Assembly (NCBI GenBank): GCA_959604355.1 | Contig: CAUHAO010000001.1 | Coordinates: 1 to 64,000 of the forward strand | Source: an uncultured Eubacteriales bacterium | GTDB lineage: Bacteria; Bacillota; Clostridia; Oscillospirales; UBA644 | Length of the DNA: 64,000 nucleotides | Direction of reading: 5' to 3' | Shown: in pieces, positions 1 to 7,628 of the stretch | How the letters are laid out: the number at the start of each line of letters is the position of its first letter | Numbering within the stretch: position 1 is the first letter of the stretch | Translations under genes and position numbers: made by a program | The notes under the pieces: generated by a model | Seen by the model: only the letters and a program-made list of their open reading frames with translations | Databases searched by the model: none | What the model was told of the DNA's origin: nothing

Positions 1-904
1 CGGTAGGTGGCTCTGTGGGGGCTTCGGTAGGTGGCTCTGTGGGGGCTTCGGTAGGTGGCTCTGTGGGGGCTTCGGTAGGATCTATGTAATCAGCAGGTTT
101 TTCCTGTAATTCCGCGAAAAGCGTTGTAAGATGGTCTTCCGGAAATCCTGCGCACATTTTATACGCACATACCAGTTCCGGGTCTCCGCTGCTTAAAATA
201 TCGCTGTCGATATATGTGAAATAGAGCGGGAATTTTTCGCCCTTGACGGGGTTTGCGATGCTGTTCATGTTCAATTCCGTCAGTTGCATGAGAGTCCACG
301 GAATGGCAATTTCGAACACGACTGTTTTTTTGGTACGTTTGCATGAGCCTTTTATCTGATCGGAAAGATCAACCACGTATTCTCGGCCGTAGTAATATAC
401 AGATTCCGCGGTGATAGTGCCGTCATCCCTGAATCCGATAGTAAACCAATACCCGCGGTCGGAAACGGCGTATGTGTTTATCTGGAAGCAGTCAAAAGGA
501 GCGGGGTATTCTTTGTTGTAGCCCTGGGCATCCCATGTCATGGTATTTGCGTTGGTGTTATCTTTTATTTCCGCTGCAACGTAGAAATAGTTCTTATCAT
601 AGGCCAAATAGACTTCGAATCCCATATTTTTGGAATCGAATGTGCCGGCCCAGGCGGAGGTGACCACGCTGACATCTCTTACGGAGTTGATAGAATCGGT
701 GTAATCAGCCATTTCATCTATCACACCTTTGTCAAGACGAAACCATGCCTTCTCTGAATACTCATCGGTTGAAAGTACACCGTCTAATTGGGGTGTGAAA
801 TATGGAACTTTGAGAACTGTCTGTTCGGGTTCAGCCATAGTAGGAATCATTGCAAGGCCGAGGATCATCGCGGTGACGATGATTGTTGCAAAAATCTTTT
901 TCAT
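1..904 (-). CDS. Secreted CBM9/DOMON-like surface protein (3' end beyond window)
   Basis: The frame opens at an ATG read from 904 downward, behind an AAAGGAC ribosome site, and stays open to base 1, so the C-terminus is outside the window. Residues 1-24 are a Sec signal peptide (MKKIF, then a hydrophobic core ending near MAEP). The body has the features of a carbohydrate-binding family 9/DOMON-like beta-sandwich: an LDGVLSTDEYSEKAWF opening, a YDKNYFYVAAEI strand and TMTWDAQGYNKE. After IDP, near residue 276, it enters tandem TEAPTEPP repeats, a flexible wall-spanning stalk. It resembles the downstream neighbour at 1034-1906 in fold and layout. A sugar or cell-wall-glycan binding role is inferred from the fold only; no catalytic motif is seen. 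Confidence 0.75.
   Translation of the reverse strand, partial: MKKIFATIIVTAMILGLAMIPTMAEPEQTVLKVPYFTPQLDGVLSTDEYSEKAWFRLDKGVIDEMADYTDSINSVRDVSVVTSAWAGTFDSKNMGFEVYLAYDKNYFYVAAEIKDNTNANTMTWDAQGYNKEYPAPFDCFQINTYAVSDRGYWFTIGFRDDGTITAESVYYYGREYVVDLSDQIKGSCKRTKKTVVFEIAIPWTLMQLTELNMNSIANPVKGEKFPLYFTYIDSDILSSGDPELVCAYKMCAGFPEDHLTTLFAELQEKPADYIDPTEAPTEPPTEAPTEPPTEAPTEPPT
6..77. repeat. Three exact 24-bp tandem repeats coding TEAPTEPP
   Basis: Three consecutive identical 24-base units occupy 6-29, 30-53 and 54-77, and the array probably continues left of the window. Being a multiple of three, copy changes keep the frame and would only lengthen or shorten the Thr/Pro/Glu stalk of the minus-strand surface protein. 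There are no unique spacers, so this is not a CRISPR array. Confidence 0.9.
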
Positions 905-941
905 ATTGTTGTCCTTTCAAAAATCCGATTATACTGTAATC

Positions 942-970
942 AGTATAACATAATTATCACAAAAAGTCAA
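942..970 (-). promoter_or_regulatory. Sigma-A promoter of the surface protein at 1-904
   Basis: On the minus strand: -35 TTGACT (970-965), 17-base spacer, -10 TATACT (947-942), about 30 bases upstream of the start codon. Confidence 0.8.
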
Positions 971-995
971 CATTGTTTTCCTCAATATAAAAAAC

Positions 996-1017
996 ATGCA
1001 GAGCCTGAACTCTGCAT
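996..1017 (-). terminator. Rho-independent terminator after the 1034-1906 gene
   Basis: Minus-strand stem ATGCAGAG / CTCTGCAT (8 bp, 6-base loop) followed by GTTTTTTAT. It ends transcription from 1034-1906 before the next promoter at 942-970. Confidence 0.85.
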
Positions 1018-1033
1018 ATTCCTGTTATTGTTT

Positions 1034-1906
1034 TTATTTTTCCTTTTTCTTGAAGAACATAAGGGCACAGCCTGCTGCAACGACTGCGGAAAGGCTTATC
1101 ACGCTTGACGCGCAGCCGCTCTTGCTCCCGGTCTGAGAAGGCGACTGAGTGGGAGCTTCTGTTGTCTGCTGTTCCGTGCCTGTGAGCCTTATTCTGACGG
1201 GCATATCCGCGCCGGAGCCGGGGAATACGGACGAGGACTTAAACGCGACTTCGTTCCAGCCGTCATCTCTGTCGATATAGGCGAAAAGTACGGCGAATTC
1301 TTCGCCTATTTCAGGGTTTGCGGCGTGCGTCGTTCCGTTGGTCATATATTCCCACGGAATTTTGAATTCGATGGTATATTTTTCGGTATCTCGTGAGGAG
1401 TATCCGGTTACTTTTCCCGTCATGTCATCGGAAAATCCGCATTCGTCAGTAGTGTTATGTGTTCTTGCCGCAACAGCGCCGCTGGAATAAGTTCCTACCG
1501 AGAACCAATAGTTGATGGCGGAATCCGCGTAGAGGTTAATCTGAACGCAGTCTGCGCCGCTTCCGCTTGTGTCACCCTGAGCGTCCCAGTTGGTCGCAAA
1601 GCAGAGAGTCCTGTCGCCGAGTATCTCAACACCGACGTAAAGGTATGCTGAATCCCATGCAAGATTGAATGTGGCGGACATGTCTGTAGGCATTTCCCCG
1701 ACCCAGACCGCCGTGCCGCCGAGGGAATCCACAAGGTCTTTGTCAACTGTGAAGCTTGCTGAGTATTCGCCTTCACCTATATGGCCGTCGATAGTCACGT
1801 TGTCTTCATTTGATACTTCGAGGACTGTTGCTGAGGCAGATGCCGGAATGACGCAGAGAGAGACGACCGTCGCGAGAGCAAGGATCATAAGAAAAATTCT
1901 TTTCAT
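1034..1906 (-). CDS. Secreted CBM9/DOMON-like protein with Gly-Cys C-terminal membrane tail
   Basis: This 290-residue exported protein has a signal peptide (residues 1-26, MKRIFLMILALATVV core, cleavage near SASA), then one CBM9-like beta-sandwich domain (about 28-240): VTIDGHIGEGEYSASF, WDSAYLYVGVEI and CVQINLYADSA are the family landmarks. A short TEAPTQSP linker leads to SGCASS, a hydrophobic helix (about 267-284) and a KKKEK end. The tail places the domain outside the membrane. The same Gly-Cys, helix, poly-Lys layout closes the protein at 3880-5574. Binding of carbohydrate or a ligand at the cell surface is likely from the fold; no enzyme residues are evident. It has its own promoter and terminator. 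Confidence 0.8.
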   Translation of the reverse strand: MKRIFLMILALATVVSLCVIPASASATVLEVSNEDNVTIDGHIGEGEYSASFTVDKDLVDSLGGTAVWVGEMPTDMSATFNLAWDSAYLYVGVEILGDRTLCFATNWDAQGDTSGSGADCVQINLYADSAINYWFSVGTYSSGAVAARTHNTTDECGFSDDMTGKVTGYSSRDTEKYTIEFKIPWEYMTNGTTHAANPEIGEEFAVLFAYIDRDDGWNEVAFKSSSVFPGSGADMPVRIRLTGTEQQTTEAPTQSPSQTGSKSGCASSVISLSAVVAAGCALMFFKKKEK

Positions 1907-1939
1907 TTCAATATCTCCGTTGTTAATACTGTTTAAAAT

Positions 1940-1968
1940 ATTTTATCATATAATACGGCTCTTGTCAA
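1940..1968 (-). promoter_or_regulatory. Sigma-A promoter of the 1034-1906 gene
   Basis: Minus strand TTGACA (1968-1963), 17-base spacer, TAAAAT (1945-1940). The -35 overlaps the stop codon of the upstream gene ending at 1965. Confidence 0.8.
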
Positions 1969-3380
1969 GGTTCATGCTTTCTTTTTTTGAGGTAAATAAT
2001 TGCAGATGCTATTACAGCTGCGGAGATGACTGCTTCTGCCGCAAGAATCAGCCATGTCAGGTCGTAGGGATTCGCTTTATCGGAAATATCATCTGTGGGA
2101 ATTTCCGTATGAGGCTCCGAGGGGGAATCTGTCGGATCTTCGGCAAATACTTCGTTCGGGTCAAAATCTTCTGACCAATATTCGGGTGTTTGCCCCTGAA
2201 CGCCGATTGCGCCGAATTTTGTAAGTCCGAGCAAACGGCAGTTGCTGCTGACGGTGTCGTGAAAATTTACGGAGTATTCGGTTATTTCAACAATAAGTTC
2301 GTCGGCAACGACGGATCGGTTGAGTACATAATATTGATCGAGCTGGAAACTGTAATTGTCAAAAGACGCGGAGTTTGCGCGATTCCAGTCAAGATAGATA
2401 TTAACGCTGTCAACATCTTCATTGTCTTTTCTGAATGTCACTTTGAGCGCTGTGGGCTTTGCGATGCTTGTAAAAGTGTTATATCCCGAATCCCAAGTTC
2501 CGACGCCGGGGATTATATCGAAACCCGTTATTTCATATGCTTTTTTGTATTTGACAGTGAATGTTGCAAGGGCTGTTGTTGAGTTTGGAGTATGCTGGGT
2601 CCAGTATTCGTCGCAATAGAACGATTCCGGAGTGGGCATATAGACGAGTTGTTCGTAGAACGCCGACATCGGATCGCGGCCTTTCGAGGAAGTTGTCGCT
2701 TCGACGGATTTAGGCAGCACGAACGGGAGAAATTCCTCGAACGTCAGCGTGTCTATGCCGAAAGCATCATATGAGTCAGAGAAAAACTCCGTGCCGAGAG
2801 GAACATTTTTGTCATTGGTGAAGAATGAAAAGTCAGAGAGAAAAGCCCACGGTTTACCCCACCATGCGGCGTTTTCGACGGCAACTTCCAGCATTGTAAG
2901 TTTTGCCGAATCAGCTGTGACGGAGTGGTCGAGGACGTAATACATATATGTGTGCGCGCCCGTGTCGGGAATGTCAAGGGCCTTTTCTTCGACTTTTACG
3001 CCTTTGCAGAAGAATTCAACAAGGACTTTGGATATACGCGCACGGTTGTAGTGTTTTCCCGAGCCGACACGTATCGCGGTTATTTCATAAGTGTTTCCGA
3101 AGTCAACGTCGATGGTAGTACCGGGTTTCCAGTTTATCGAGCCATCCGCATCGGGTTCGTTGTCGATCTGGTTTTCATACCAGTCGGATTCAAGACTGTC
3201 ATCGAAAAGCCTCATCGGGTCATCGACGTCTTCGGCGACAGAGTTCACGACTGCGGAAACGGGAAGAATATGATGCAGGTTTTCCTTGTCAATCTGCGGT
3301 TCTTCGGTTTCGGCGAATGTAAAAACGAATGAGGACGCGAGGAGGGCAAGTGTCAAAGCAAAAATCAGAATTTTCTTCAT
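1965..3380 (-). CDS. Secreted protein with two discoidin-like (F5/8 type C-like) repeats
   Basis: The 471-residue product has a signal peptide (1-23), two related beta-sandwich repeats (about 35-195 and 220-395) and one C-terminal transmembrane helix (about 440-464) ending KKRKHEP. The first repeat shows the discoidin pattern: DDPMRLFDDSLESDWYENQ, IDVDFGNTYEITAIRVGSG and a late VLDHSVTADSAKLTM strand. The second has FTVKYKKAYEITGFDIIPG and YYVLNRSVVADELIVEI. It is a clear paralogue of 3880-5574 but lacks the long Thr/Pro repeat and the Gly-Cys tail motif. The ribosome site is AAAGGAG. The nearest good promoter is 3754-3782, upstream of the pseudogene at 3414-3633, implying a long leader. Likely role: adhesion or glycan binding at the surface (inferred from fold). 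Confidence 0.75.
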   Translation of the reverse strand: MKKILIFALTLALLASSFVFTFAETEEPQIDKENLHHILPVSAVVNSVAEDVDDPMRLFDDSLESDWYENQIDNEPDADGSINWKPGTTIDVDFGNTYEITAIRVGSGKHYNRARISKVLVEFFCKGVKVEEKALDIPDTGAHTYMYYVLDHSVTADSAKLTMLEVAVENAAWWGKPWAFLSDFSFFTNDKNVPLGTEFFSDSYDAFGIDTLTFEEFLPFVLPKSVEATTSSKGRDPMSAFYEQLVYMPTPESFYCDEYWTQHTPNSTTALATFTVKYKKAYEITGFDIIPGVGTWDSGYNTFTSIAKPTALKVTFRKDNEDVDSVNIYLDWNRANSASFDNYSFQLDQYYVLNRSVVADELIVEITEYSVNFHDTVSSNCRLLGLTKFGAIGVQGQTPEYWSEDFDPNEVFAEDPTDSPSEPHTEIPTDDISDKANPYDLTWLILAAEAVISAAVIASAIIYLKKRKHEP

Positions 3381-3413
3381 TGATCTGTTCTCCTTTTCAG
3401 AACTCCGACAGGT

Positions 3414-3633
3414 TAATGCCGGTCGGATTCGATGTTGTTGTCAAAGATAAACGTGAATCCCCGAGATCTTCGGTTATGCAATTGTCAACGACCGCAGACA
3501 AGGGAGCAAAGTGATAAAATTTTTCAAAATCGACGTCTTAATCACCGATTATACTGATATCGGCGGGAACAGCGACGGAGAATAAAAATAGCATAATCAC
3601 AAGTGGTGCAATACAGACGATGATTCTTTTCAT
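3414..3633 (-). pseudogene. Decayed N-terminal relic of a third discoidin-like surface protein
   Basis: Reading from an ATG at 3633 downward gives a signal peptide (MKRIIVCIAPLVIMLFLFSV), then GD, a TAA stop at codon 32, then DVDFEKFYHFAPLSAVVDNC, which matches DVDFDKFYHITPVSATIDSC in the intact protein at 3880-5574. After EDLG the match continues in another frame as IFDNNIESD (intact protein: IFDNNIETAW), so there is also a frameshift, and it then stops. Nothing further of the paralogue remains. This is a truncated duplicate: one nonsense codon, one frameshift, loss of the rest. Its promoter (3754-3782) is intact and may now serve the 1965-3380 gene. Confidence 0.85.
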
Positions 3634-3753
3634 GGAAAATTTTCTTGTTTTTATAAAGCCGGGTATTATATAGGACTGCAGGTGTTTTTATGAAAAGAGC
3701 GGCTGAAAAAGTACAAATGGACTGTTATGCCGGAAAAGTTTGTTTATTAATTA

Positions 3754-3782
3754 ATTATATCATATGAGATACTTATTGTCAA
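3754..3782 (-). promoter_or_regulatory. Sigma-A promoter upstream of the discoidin-like relic
   Basis: Minus strand TTGACA (3782-3777), 17-base spacer, TATAAT (3759-3754). The bases around it resemble those around the promoter at 5624-5652, consistent with duplication of the whole gene. It can drive 1965-3380 through a roughly 370-base leader containing the relic. Confidence 0.8.
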
Positions 3783-3828
3783 GCAATTTCCCGCCCGAAT
3801 ACATGTTTGAATATGTCGCAAAAAAAGA

Positions 3829-3855
3829 GTCCCGGCGGATAGTTACCGCCGGGAC
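3829..3855 (-). terminator. Rho-independent terminator after the 3880-5574 gene
   Basis: Minus-strand perfect 10-bp stem GTCCCGGCGG / CCGCCGGGAC with a 7-base loop, followed by TCTTTTTTT. It separates the large surface-protein gene from the promoter at 3754-3782. Confidence 0.93.
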
Positions 3856-3879
3856 ATTCTTTTATGGATTATTCGTAAA

Positions 3880-5574
3880 TCAGTCTTCTTTTTTCTTGAG
3901 AAGAACTACTGCCATAGCAACAAGAGCGATAGCTGCGCTGCTGATGACTGCGGATTTGCATCCGCTCGCCGGTTTGGGCTCGTCTGTAGGCTTCTGTGTG
4001 GGAGCGTCCGTAGGCTCAGCCGTAGGAGCGGTTGAGGGCTCTTCGGTAGGCTCAGCAGTGGGTTCCGCGGTGGGTTCTGCTGTCGGCTCGGTCGAGGGAT
4101 CTTCAGTAGGCTCGGTCGAGGAATCTTCTGTAGGTTCGGTCGAGGGATCTTCTGTAGGCTTCTGCGTGGGCTCTTCAGTAGGCTTCTGTGTGGGAGTCTC
4201 AGTAGGCTTCTCTGTAGGCTTCTGCGTGGGCTTCTCTGTGGGCTTCTCTGTGGGCTTCTCTGTAGGCTTCTGCGTGGGCTCCTCTGTAGGCTCCTGTGTG
4301 GGCTCTTCTGTGGGCTGTTCGGAAGGAGTTTCTCCGGACTGCCATTCAGCGGTCCAATACTCGGGAACATCGCCGTAGTTACCTACAGCAGCGAACTTGG
4401 TAAGACCGAGAATGTTCGTGCCGTCGTCAAGGTCGTCGTGGAGGTTTTCGGAAGAACCGAGGATCTCTACATAGAGTTCGTCGGCGGTCACAGTTCTGTT
4501 AAGAACAAAGTACTGAGACAGCTGGAAGCTTAACATATCATAAGCCGCGGAGTTCATACGGTCCCAGTCGAGATAGATAACGGTGGAATCTACGGTCTTT
4601 CCGCCGTTCTTGAAGGTCACTTTAACGCCTGTGGGTTTTGCGCACTGATCGCTGCAGTATTCATAGCCCATATCCCAGGTAGCAACGCCGGGGATGATAT
4701 CGAAGCCGCGGATCTCATAAGCTTTGTCATATTTGACGGTAAACTTGGCGAGGTCTTTCGCGCTGTCGGGTATAGGCTGAGTCCAAAATTCGTTGTTATA
4801 CATGGATTCTTCGGAGGGCATGAATATGAGGCTCTTATAGAAAGCGTCCATCGGATCCTCACCCTTGGAAGAATTGGTTGCTGTCACGGACTTCGGAAGA
4901 ACATAAGGCATGTATTCGGTGAAGGATGAGAGGTCTACGCCGTATGCGAAATAGGAGTCGGAATAGAACTCTGTTTCAAGAGGAACATTCTTGTCAGAGG
5001 TGTAGAAGGAGACGTCTGCAAGGTATCCCCAGGCTTCGCCCCACCACAGACAGCCCCATTTTTCAGCATAGGTCATCTGTACGGTGACTTTGTCAGCGGT
5101 TACGGCTTTATCGAACTTAAAATACTGAGCAAGATGAGCCTCTTCCTCAAAAGATATTTCGGTGGAATCAACGACAGAACCGCCGTTGAAGAATGTAAGT
5201 TTTACTCCGGTTATACGGACTTTATTGGAGTAGTCGCCGGTGCAGCAGCGTACGCCGGTGATGGGATATGCTTTGTCGAATTTTGCGGTAATCTTGGTAC
5301 CGGGTTCCCATGCCTGGTCTTCACCGGGTGCAAGGTTGGATTTGCGCTGGTTTTCGTACCATGCGGTCTCGATATTATTATCGAAAATACGCATCGGGTC
5401 ATCGACGTCTTTTGCTATGCAACTGTCGATGGTCGCGGAAACGGGTGTGATGTGATAAAACTTGTCAAAGTCAACGTCTTCAGCGGCTCTTACTTTTATG
5501 GCTGCGGAAGCGGAGACGGAGAACAGAGAAACCATCATCACGAGCGCTATCGCGCATGCAATAATCTTTTTCAT
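3880..5574 (-). CDS. Large discoidin-like surface protein with Thr/Pro/Glu stalk and Gly-Cys tail
   Basis: The open frame extends to 5703, but the ATG at 5574 is chosen because it follows AAGGAGAAT and begins a signal peptide (MKKIIACAIALVMMVSLFSV); the product is 564 residues. Two discoidin-like repeats follow (about 45-205 and 230-400), with DDPMRIFDNNIETAWYENQ, ITAKFDKAYPITGVRC, FTVKYDKAYEIRGFDIIPG and YFVLNRTVTADELYVEI. Residues of about 415-533 are PTEEPTQEPTEKP-type repeats. The end is ASGCKS, a hydrophobic helix and LLKKKED, the same tail as 1034-1906. The repeats suit a wall-spanning stalk and the tail a membrane anchor or sorting signal. The ligand is unknown. It is transcribed alone from a consensus promoter. 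Confidence 0.8.
   Translation of the reverse strand: MKKIIACAIALVMMVSLFSVSASAAIKVRAAEDVDFDKFYHITPVSATIDSCIAKDVDDPMRIFDNNIETAWYENQRKSNLAPGEDQAWEPGTKITAKFDKAYPITGVRCCTGDYSNKVRITGVKLTFFNGGSVVDSTEISFEEEAHLAQYFKFDKAVTADKVTVQMTYAEKWGCLWWGEAWGYLADVSFYTSDKNVPLETEFYSDSYFAYGVDLSSFTEYMPYVLPKSVTATNSSKGEDPMDAFYKSLIFMPSEESMYNNEFWTQPIPDSAKDLAKFTVKYDKAYEIRGFDIIPGVATWDMGYEYCSDQCAKPTGVKVTFKNGGKTVDSTVIYLDWDRMNSAAYDMLSFQLSQYFVLNRTVTADELYVEILGSSENLHDDLDDGTNILGLTKFAAVGNYGDVPEYWTAEWQSGETPSEQPTEEPTQEPTEEPTQKPTEKPTEKPTEKPTQKPTEKPTETPTQKPTEEPTQKPTEDPSTEPTEDSSTEPTEDPSTEPTAEPTAEPTAEPTEEPSTAPTAEPTDAPTQKPTDEPKPASGCKSAVISSAAIALVAMAVVLLKKKED
3972..4330. repeat. Degenerate Thr/Pro/Glu/Lys codon repeat array
   Basis: About 360 bases of imperfect 12- and 24-base units, coding PTEEPTQEP, PTEKPTQKP and PTEDPSTEP variants on the minus strand. 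Units are phased by three, so slippage would change stalk length without breaking the frame. Lys-rich units cluster in the middle and Ser/Ala-rich units near the membrane end. Confidence 0.85.
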
Positions 5575-5623
5575 AGTGATATTCTCCTTGATAATGATAA
5601 AATTAGGATCACTTGGTACTGAT

Positions 5624-5652
5624 ATTATATCATGAACAGCGCAAATTGTCAA
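5624..5652 (-). promoter_or_regulatory. Consensus sigma-A promoter of the 3880-5574 gene
   Basis: Minus strand TTGACA (5652-5647), 17-base spacer, TATAAT (5629-5624): an exact consensus, 50 bases upstream of the start codon. It supports the start at 5574, because a start at 5703 would lie upstream of it. Confidence 0.92.
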
Positions 5653-5709
5653 GTATGTTTTTAATATAAGGAAAATTTTCATTGAAAATGTATATAATAA
5701 CACATCTGC

Positions 5710-5738
5710 TTGACAGAACCGTTCCGGAGTGGTATACT
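5710..5738 (+). promoter_or_regulatory. Sigma-A promoter of the fruK-like gene
   Basis: TTGACA (5710-5715), 17-base spacer, TATACT (5733-5738). It lies downstream of the earliest in-frame ATG of the gene, which supports translation from 5772. Confidence 0.88.
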
Positions 5739-5771
5739 TTACGTTATACAGAAAGAAAAGAGGCTCGTTTA

Positions 5772-6704
5772 ATGATATACACAGTCACGCTCAATCCATC
5801 GCTGGATTATTATATGGAACTGCCGAGGCTCAAAAGAGGCATGGTCAACAGGTCGGAGGGCGAAAAGATTCGTGTAGGAGGCAAAGGAATAAACGTTTCT
5901 GCCGTTATTGCCGAACTCGGAGGCGAAAGCACGGCGCTGGGATTCGTCGCGGGCTTCACGGGCGAGGAAATAATAAAAAGGCTTGCCGCTTGCGGAATAA
6001 AAAATGACTTTATCCGCCTGTATGAGGGCGAAAGCCGGATAAATGTGAAGATTATTTCCGATAAGGATACCGAGATAAACTGCTGCGGACCGGAAGTCTG
6101 CGCAGATGACGAAAAAATTCTGCTTGATATGCTGTGCGGGGTGAGATCGGGTGACACCGTTGTTTTTTCAGGCAGCGTTGCCCGCGGAATGAGTAAAACG
6201 TTTTATGCCGACGCGATGAAGACGCTTCCCGACGGGGTGAATACCGTCGTTGATACTTCGGGTGATGTGCTCGATGCTTGTCTGAGGTCTTCTCCTCTTC
6301 TTATCAAACCCAACAGATACGAGTTGGGAGAGCTTTTCGGCGTGAATATCGAAACGAAGGCGGACGCGCTTGAATATGCCACGAAATTGAGGCAAAAAGG
6401 TGCGAGAAACGTGCTTGTTACCATGGATGGGGACGGGGCTGTTCTTGTCGCAGAAAACGGTGCCGCTTTCAGCGCTTGTGCGCCGTCGGGAACGTTTGTG
6501 AGCGCGGTCGGAGCGGGAGACAGCACCGTAGCTGGATTTCTGGTGGAATATTTCCGCTCCGCAGACGCCGCAAAAGCCTTCCGTCTTGCGGTCGCATGCG
6601 GCACGGCGACGGCGTACAGCAACGGACTTGCGGGAAAAAAGGATATAGAGAGCGTCTTTGCTCGGGTCGCCGTGCGGAATGAAGACATCAGCCGCGTTTT
6701 ATGA
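5772..6704 (+). CDS. fruK: PfkB-family sugar kinase, probable 1-phosphofructokinase
   Basis: The 310-residue product matches the FruK/LacC branch of the PfkB (ribokinase-like) family: it opens MIYTVTLNPSLDYYMELP, has the substrate-binding VGGKGINVSAV (35-45) and the ATP-binding GAGDSTVAGF (247-256) with Asp250 as catalytic base. It would phosphorylate fructose 1-phosphate or tagatose 6-phosphate to a bisphosphate in the cytoplasm. No PTS fructose transporter or DeoR regulator is adjacent, so the substrate is uncertain. The start at 5772 fits the promoter, an AGAGG site and the family N-terminus. The 3' end overlaps the convergent feoA-like gene by 17 bases. Confidence 0.85.
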   Translation: MIYTVTLNPSLDYYMELPRLKRGMVNRSEGEKIRVGGKGINVSAVIAELGGESTALGFVAGFTGEEIIKRLAACGIKNDFIRLYEGESRINVKIISDKDTEINCCGPEVCADDEKILLDMLCGVRSGDTVVFSGSVARGMSKTFYADAMKTLPDGVNTVVDTSGDVLDACLRSSPLLIKPNRYELGELFGVNIETKADALEYATKLRQKGARNVLVTMDGDGAVLVAENGAAFSACAPSGTFVSAVGAGDSTVAGFLVEYFRSADAAKAFRLAVACGTATAYSNGLAGKKDIESVFARVAVRNEDISRVL

Positions 6705-6918
6705 TTGCGACTTCCACAGATTTAAGGTCGTGCTTCTGAAGCGTAAGCTCATAGCCTCGCAGCCGTATCTGCACAGGGTCACCGAGCGGTGCTGTCTTTA
6801 TGATTTTTACGGATGTTCGCGGGGTCAAGCCCATGTCGAGCAGCCGCAGACGTAATTCGCCGTCTTTTACTGTCGTTATTATTGCTTCTGAGCCCACGGA
6901 AAGTCTGTCGAGAGTCAT
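6688..6918 (-). CDS. feoA: FeoA-domain protein
   Basis: This 76-residue protein is a single FeoA (SH3-like beta-barrel) domain: LRLRLLDMGLTPRTSVKIIK and GDPVQIRLRGYELTLQ are the family signature. FeoA partners the ferrous-iron transporter FeoB at the membrane, but no feoB lies in the window; FeoB may be elsewhere. The ribosome site is GTGAGGTC before the ATG at 6918. The C-terminal codons overlap the convergent fruK-like end. Confidence 0.88.
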   Translation of the reverse strand: MTLDRLSVGSEAIITTVKDGELRLRLLDMGLTPRTSVKIIKTAPLGDPVQIRLRGYELTLQKHDLKSVEVAIIKRG

Positions 6919-6971
6919 ATTCGGACCTCACGTTTTTTTACTATGTTTATGTGTAAAACCAGTAAAAATTA

Positions 6972-7001
6972 CTCCCGATATGCAAAATAACATATCGGGA
7001 G
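6972..7001 (-). terminator. Rho-independent terminator after the HD-nucleotidase gene
   Basis: Perfect 11-bp stem CTCCCGATATG / CATATCGGGAG with an 8-base loop. On the minus strand it is followed by AATTTTTACT. It ends the prs-nucleotidase transcript before feoA. Confidence 0.85.
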
Positions 7002-7027
7002 ATATTTACATATAATATAAATACTGT

Positions 7028-7603
7028 TCAGGACTGTTCGTCCACGGTTTCTGAGAAAGCAGGGAGAAATTCATCCATAAAGTATTTCAGCGCGGGTAAA
7101 TCGTTTTTTTCAAGTTTTTTGTATATGCTTTTCTTCGCGACGGAAAACTCTTTGTTCCCTGCGTTCATCTCTTCTATGCATTTAATATATGCACTGAGCA
7201 CATCTGCAGCCTTGACATACCGCCATTCTTCGGGAAATGTGCTTTCGGCGTACAGAAGTTCTCTGTATCCGGGGCGCATTTCCTCGGGTAAACGGTCGAG
7301 CAGGATCCTTTTGGCGTTGTCCTCCATCTTCGCATAACTTTCTTCGATATATGTGTTATGCTTTATCGGGGTCGGAAGATCTCCGGTGACTATTTCGGAC
7401 GCATCGTGATAAAGTGCGATAACGGCGCATTTATCTGCGTCTATATGCTCACCGAACCTTTCGTTTGCTATAATCGCAAGAGCATGGGCAAGAACCGCTG
7501 TCTGATGGGAATGTTCGCAGATGTTTTCTTTGCGTACATTGCGCATAAGCACCCAGCGGTCGATGTATTTCATTCTTGACAGTACTGCAAAAAATTTGAA
7601 CAT
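7028..7603 (-). CDS. HD-domain 5'-deoxynucleotidase, YfbR-like
   Basis: The product is about 191 residues from the ATG at 7603. That start gives MFKFFAVLSRMKYIDRWVLM, the usual YfbR-family N-terminus; the longer frame to 7669 would overlap the upstream gene. HD-superfamily metal ligands are visible: His in ICEHSHQTAVLAH, His-Asp in ALYHDASEIVTGDLPTPIK and a later Asp in VKAADVLSAYIKC. The family hydrolyses deoxynucleoside 5'-monophosphates. It lies 26 bases downstream of the PRPP synthetase gene on the same strand, so both probably share a transcript linked to nucleotide metabolism. No strong ribosome site is visible, suggesting coupling to the upstream gene. Confidence 0.82.
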   Translation of the reverse strand: MFKFFAVLSRMKYIDRWVLMRNVRKENICEHSHQTAVLAHALAIIANERFGEHIDADKCAVIALYHDASEIVTGDLPTPIKHNTYIEESYAKMEDNAKRILLDRLPEEMRPGYRELLYAESTFPEEWRYVKAADVLSAYIKCIEEMNAGNKEFSVAKKSIYKKLEKNDLPALKYFMDEFLPAFSETVDEQS

Positions 7604-7628
7604 AGTATCGTTGTTATGACAGGTATGA

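Noticed and set aside
1..82. Possible CRISPR array at the window edge
   Set aside because: The 24-base units abut with no spacers and code an in-frame Thr/Pro/Glu stalk of a surface protein.
5575..5703. N-terminal extension of the large surface protein to 5703
   Set aside because: The extension lies across and beyond a consensus promoter, has no ribosome site and would bury the signal peptide.
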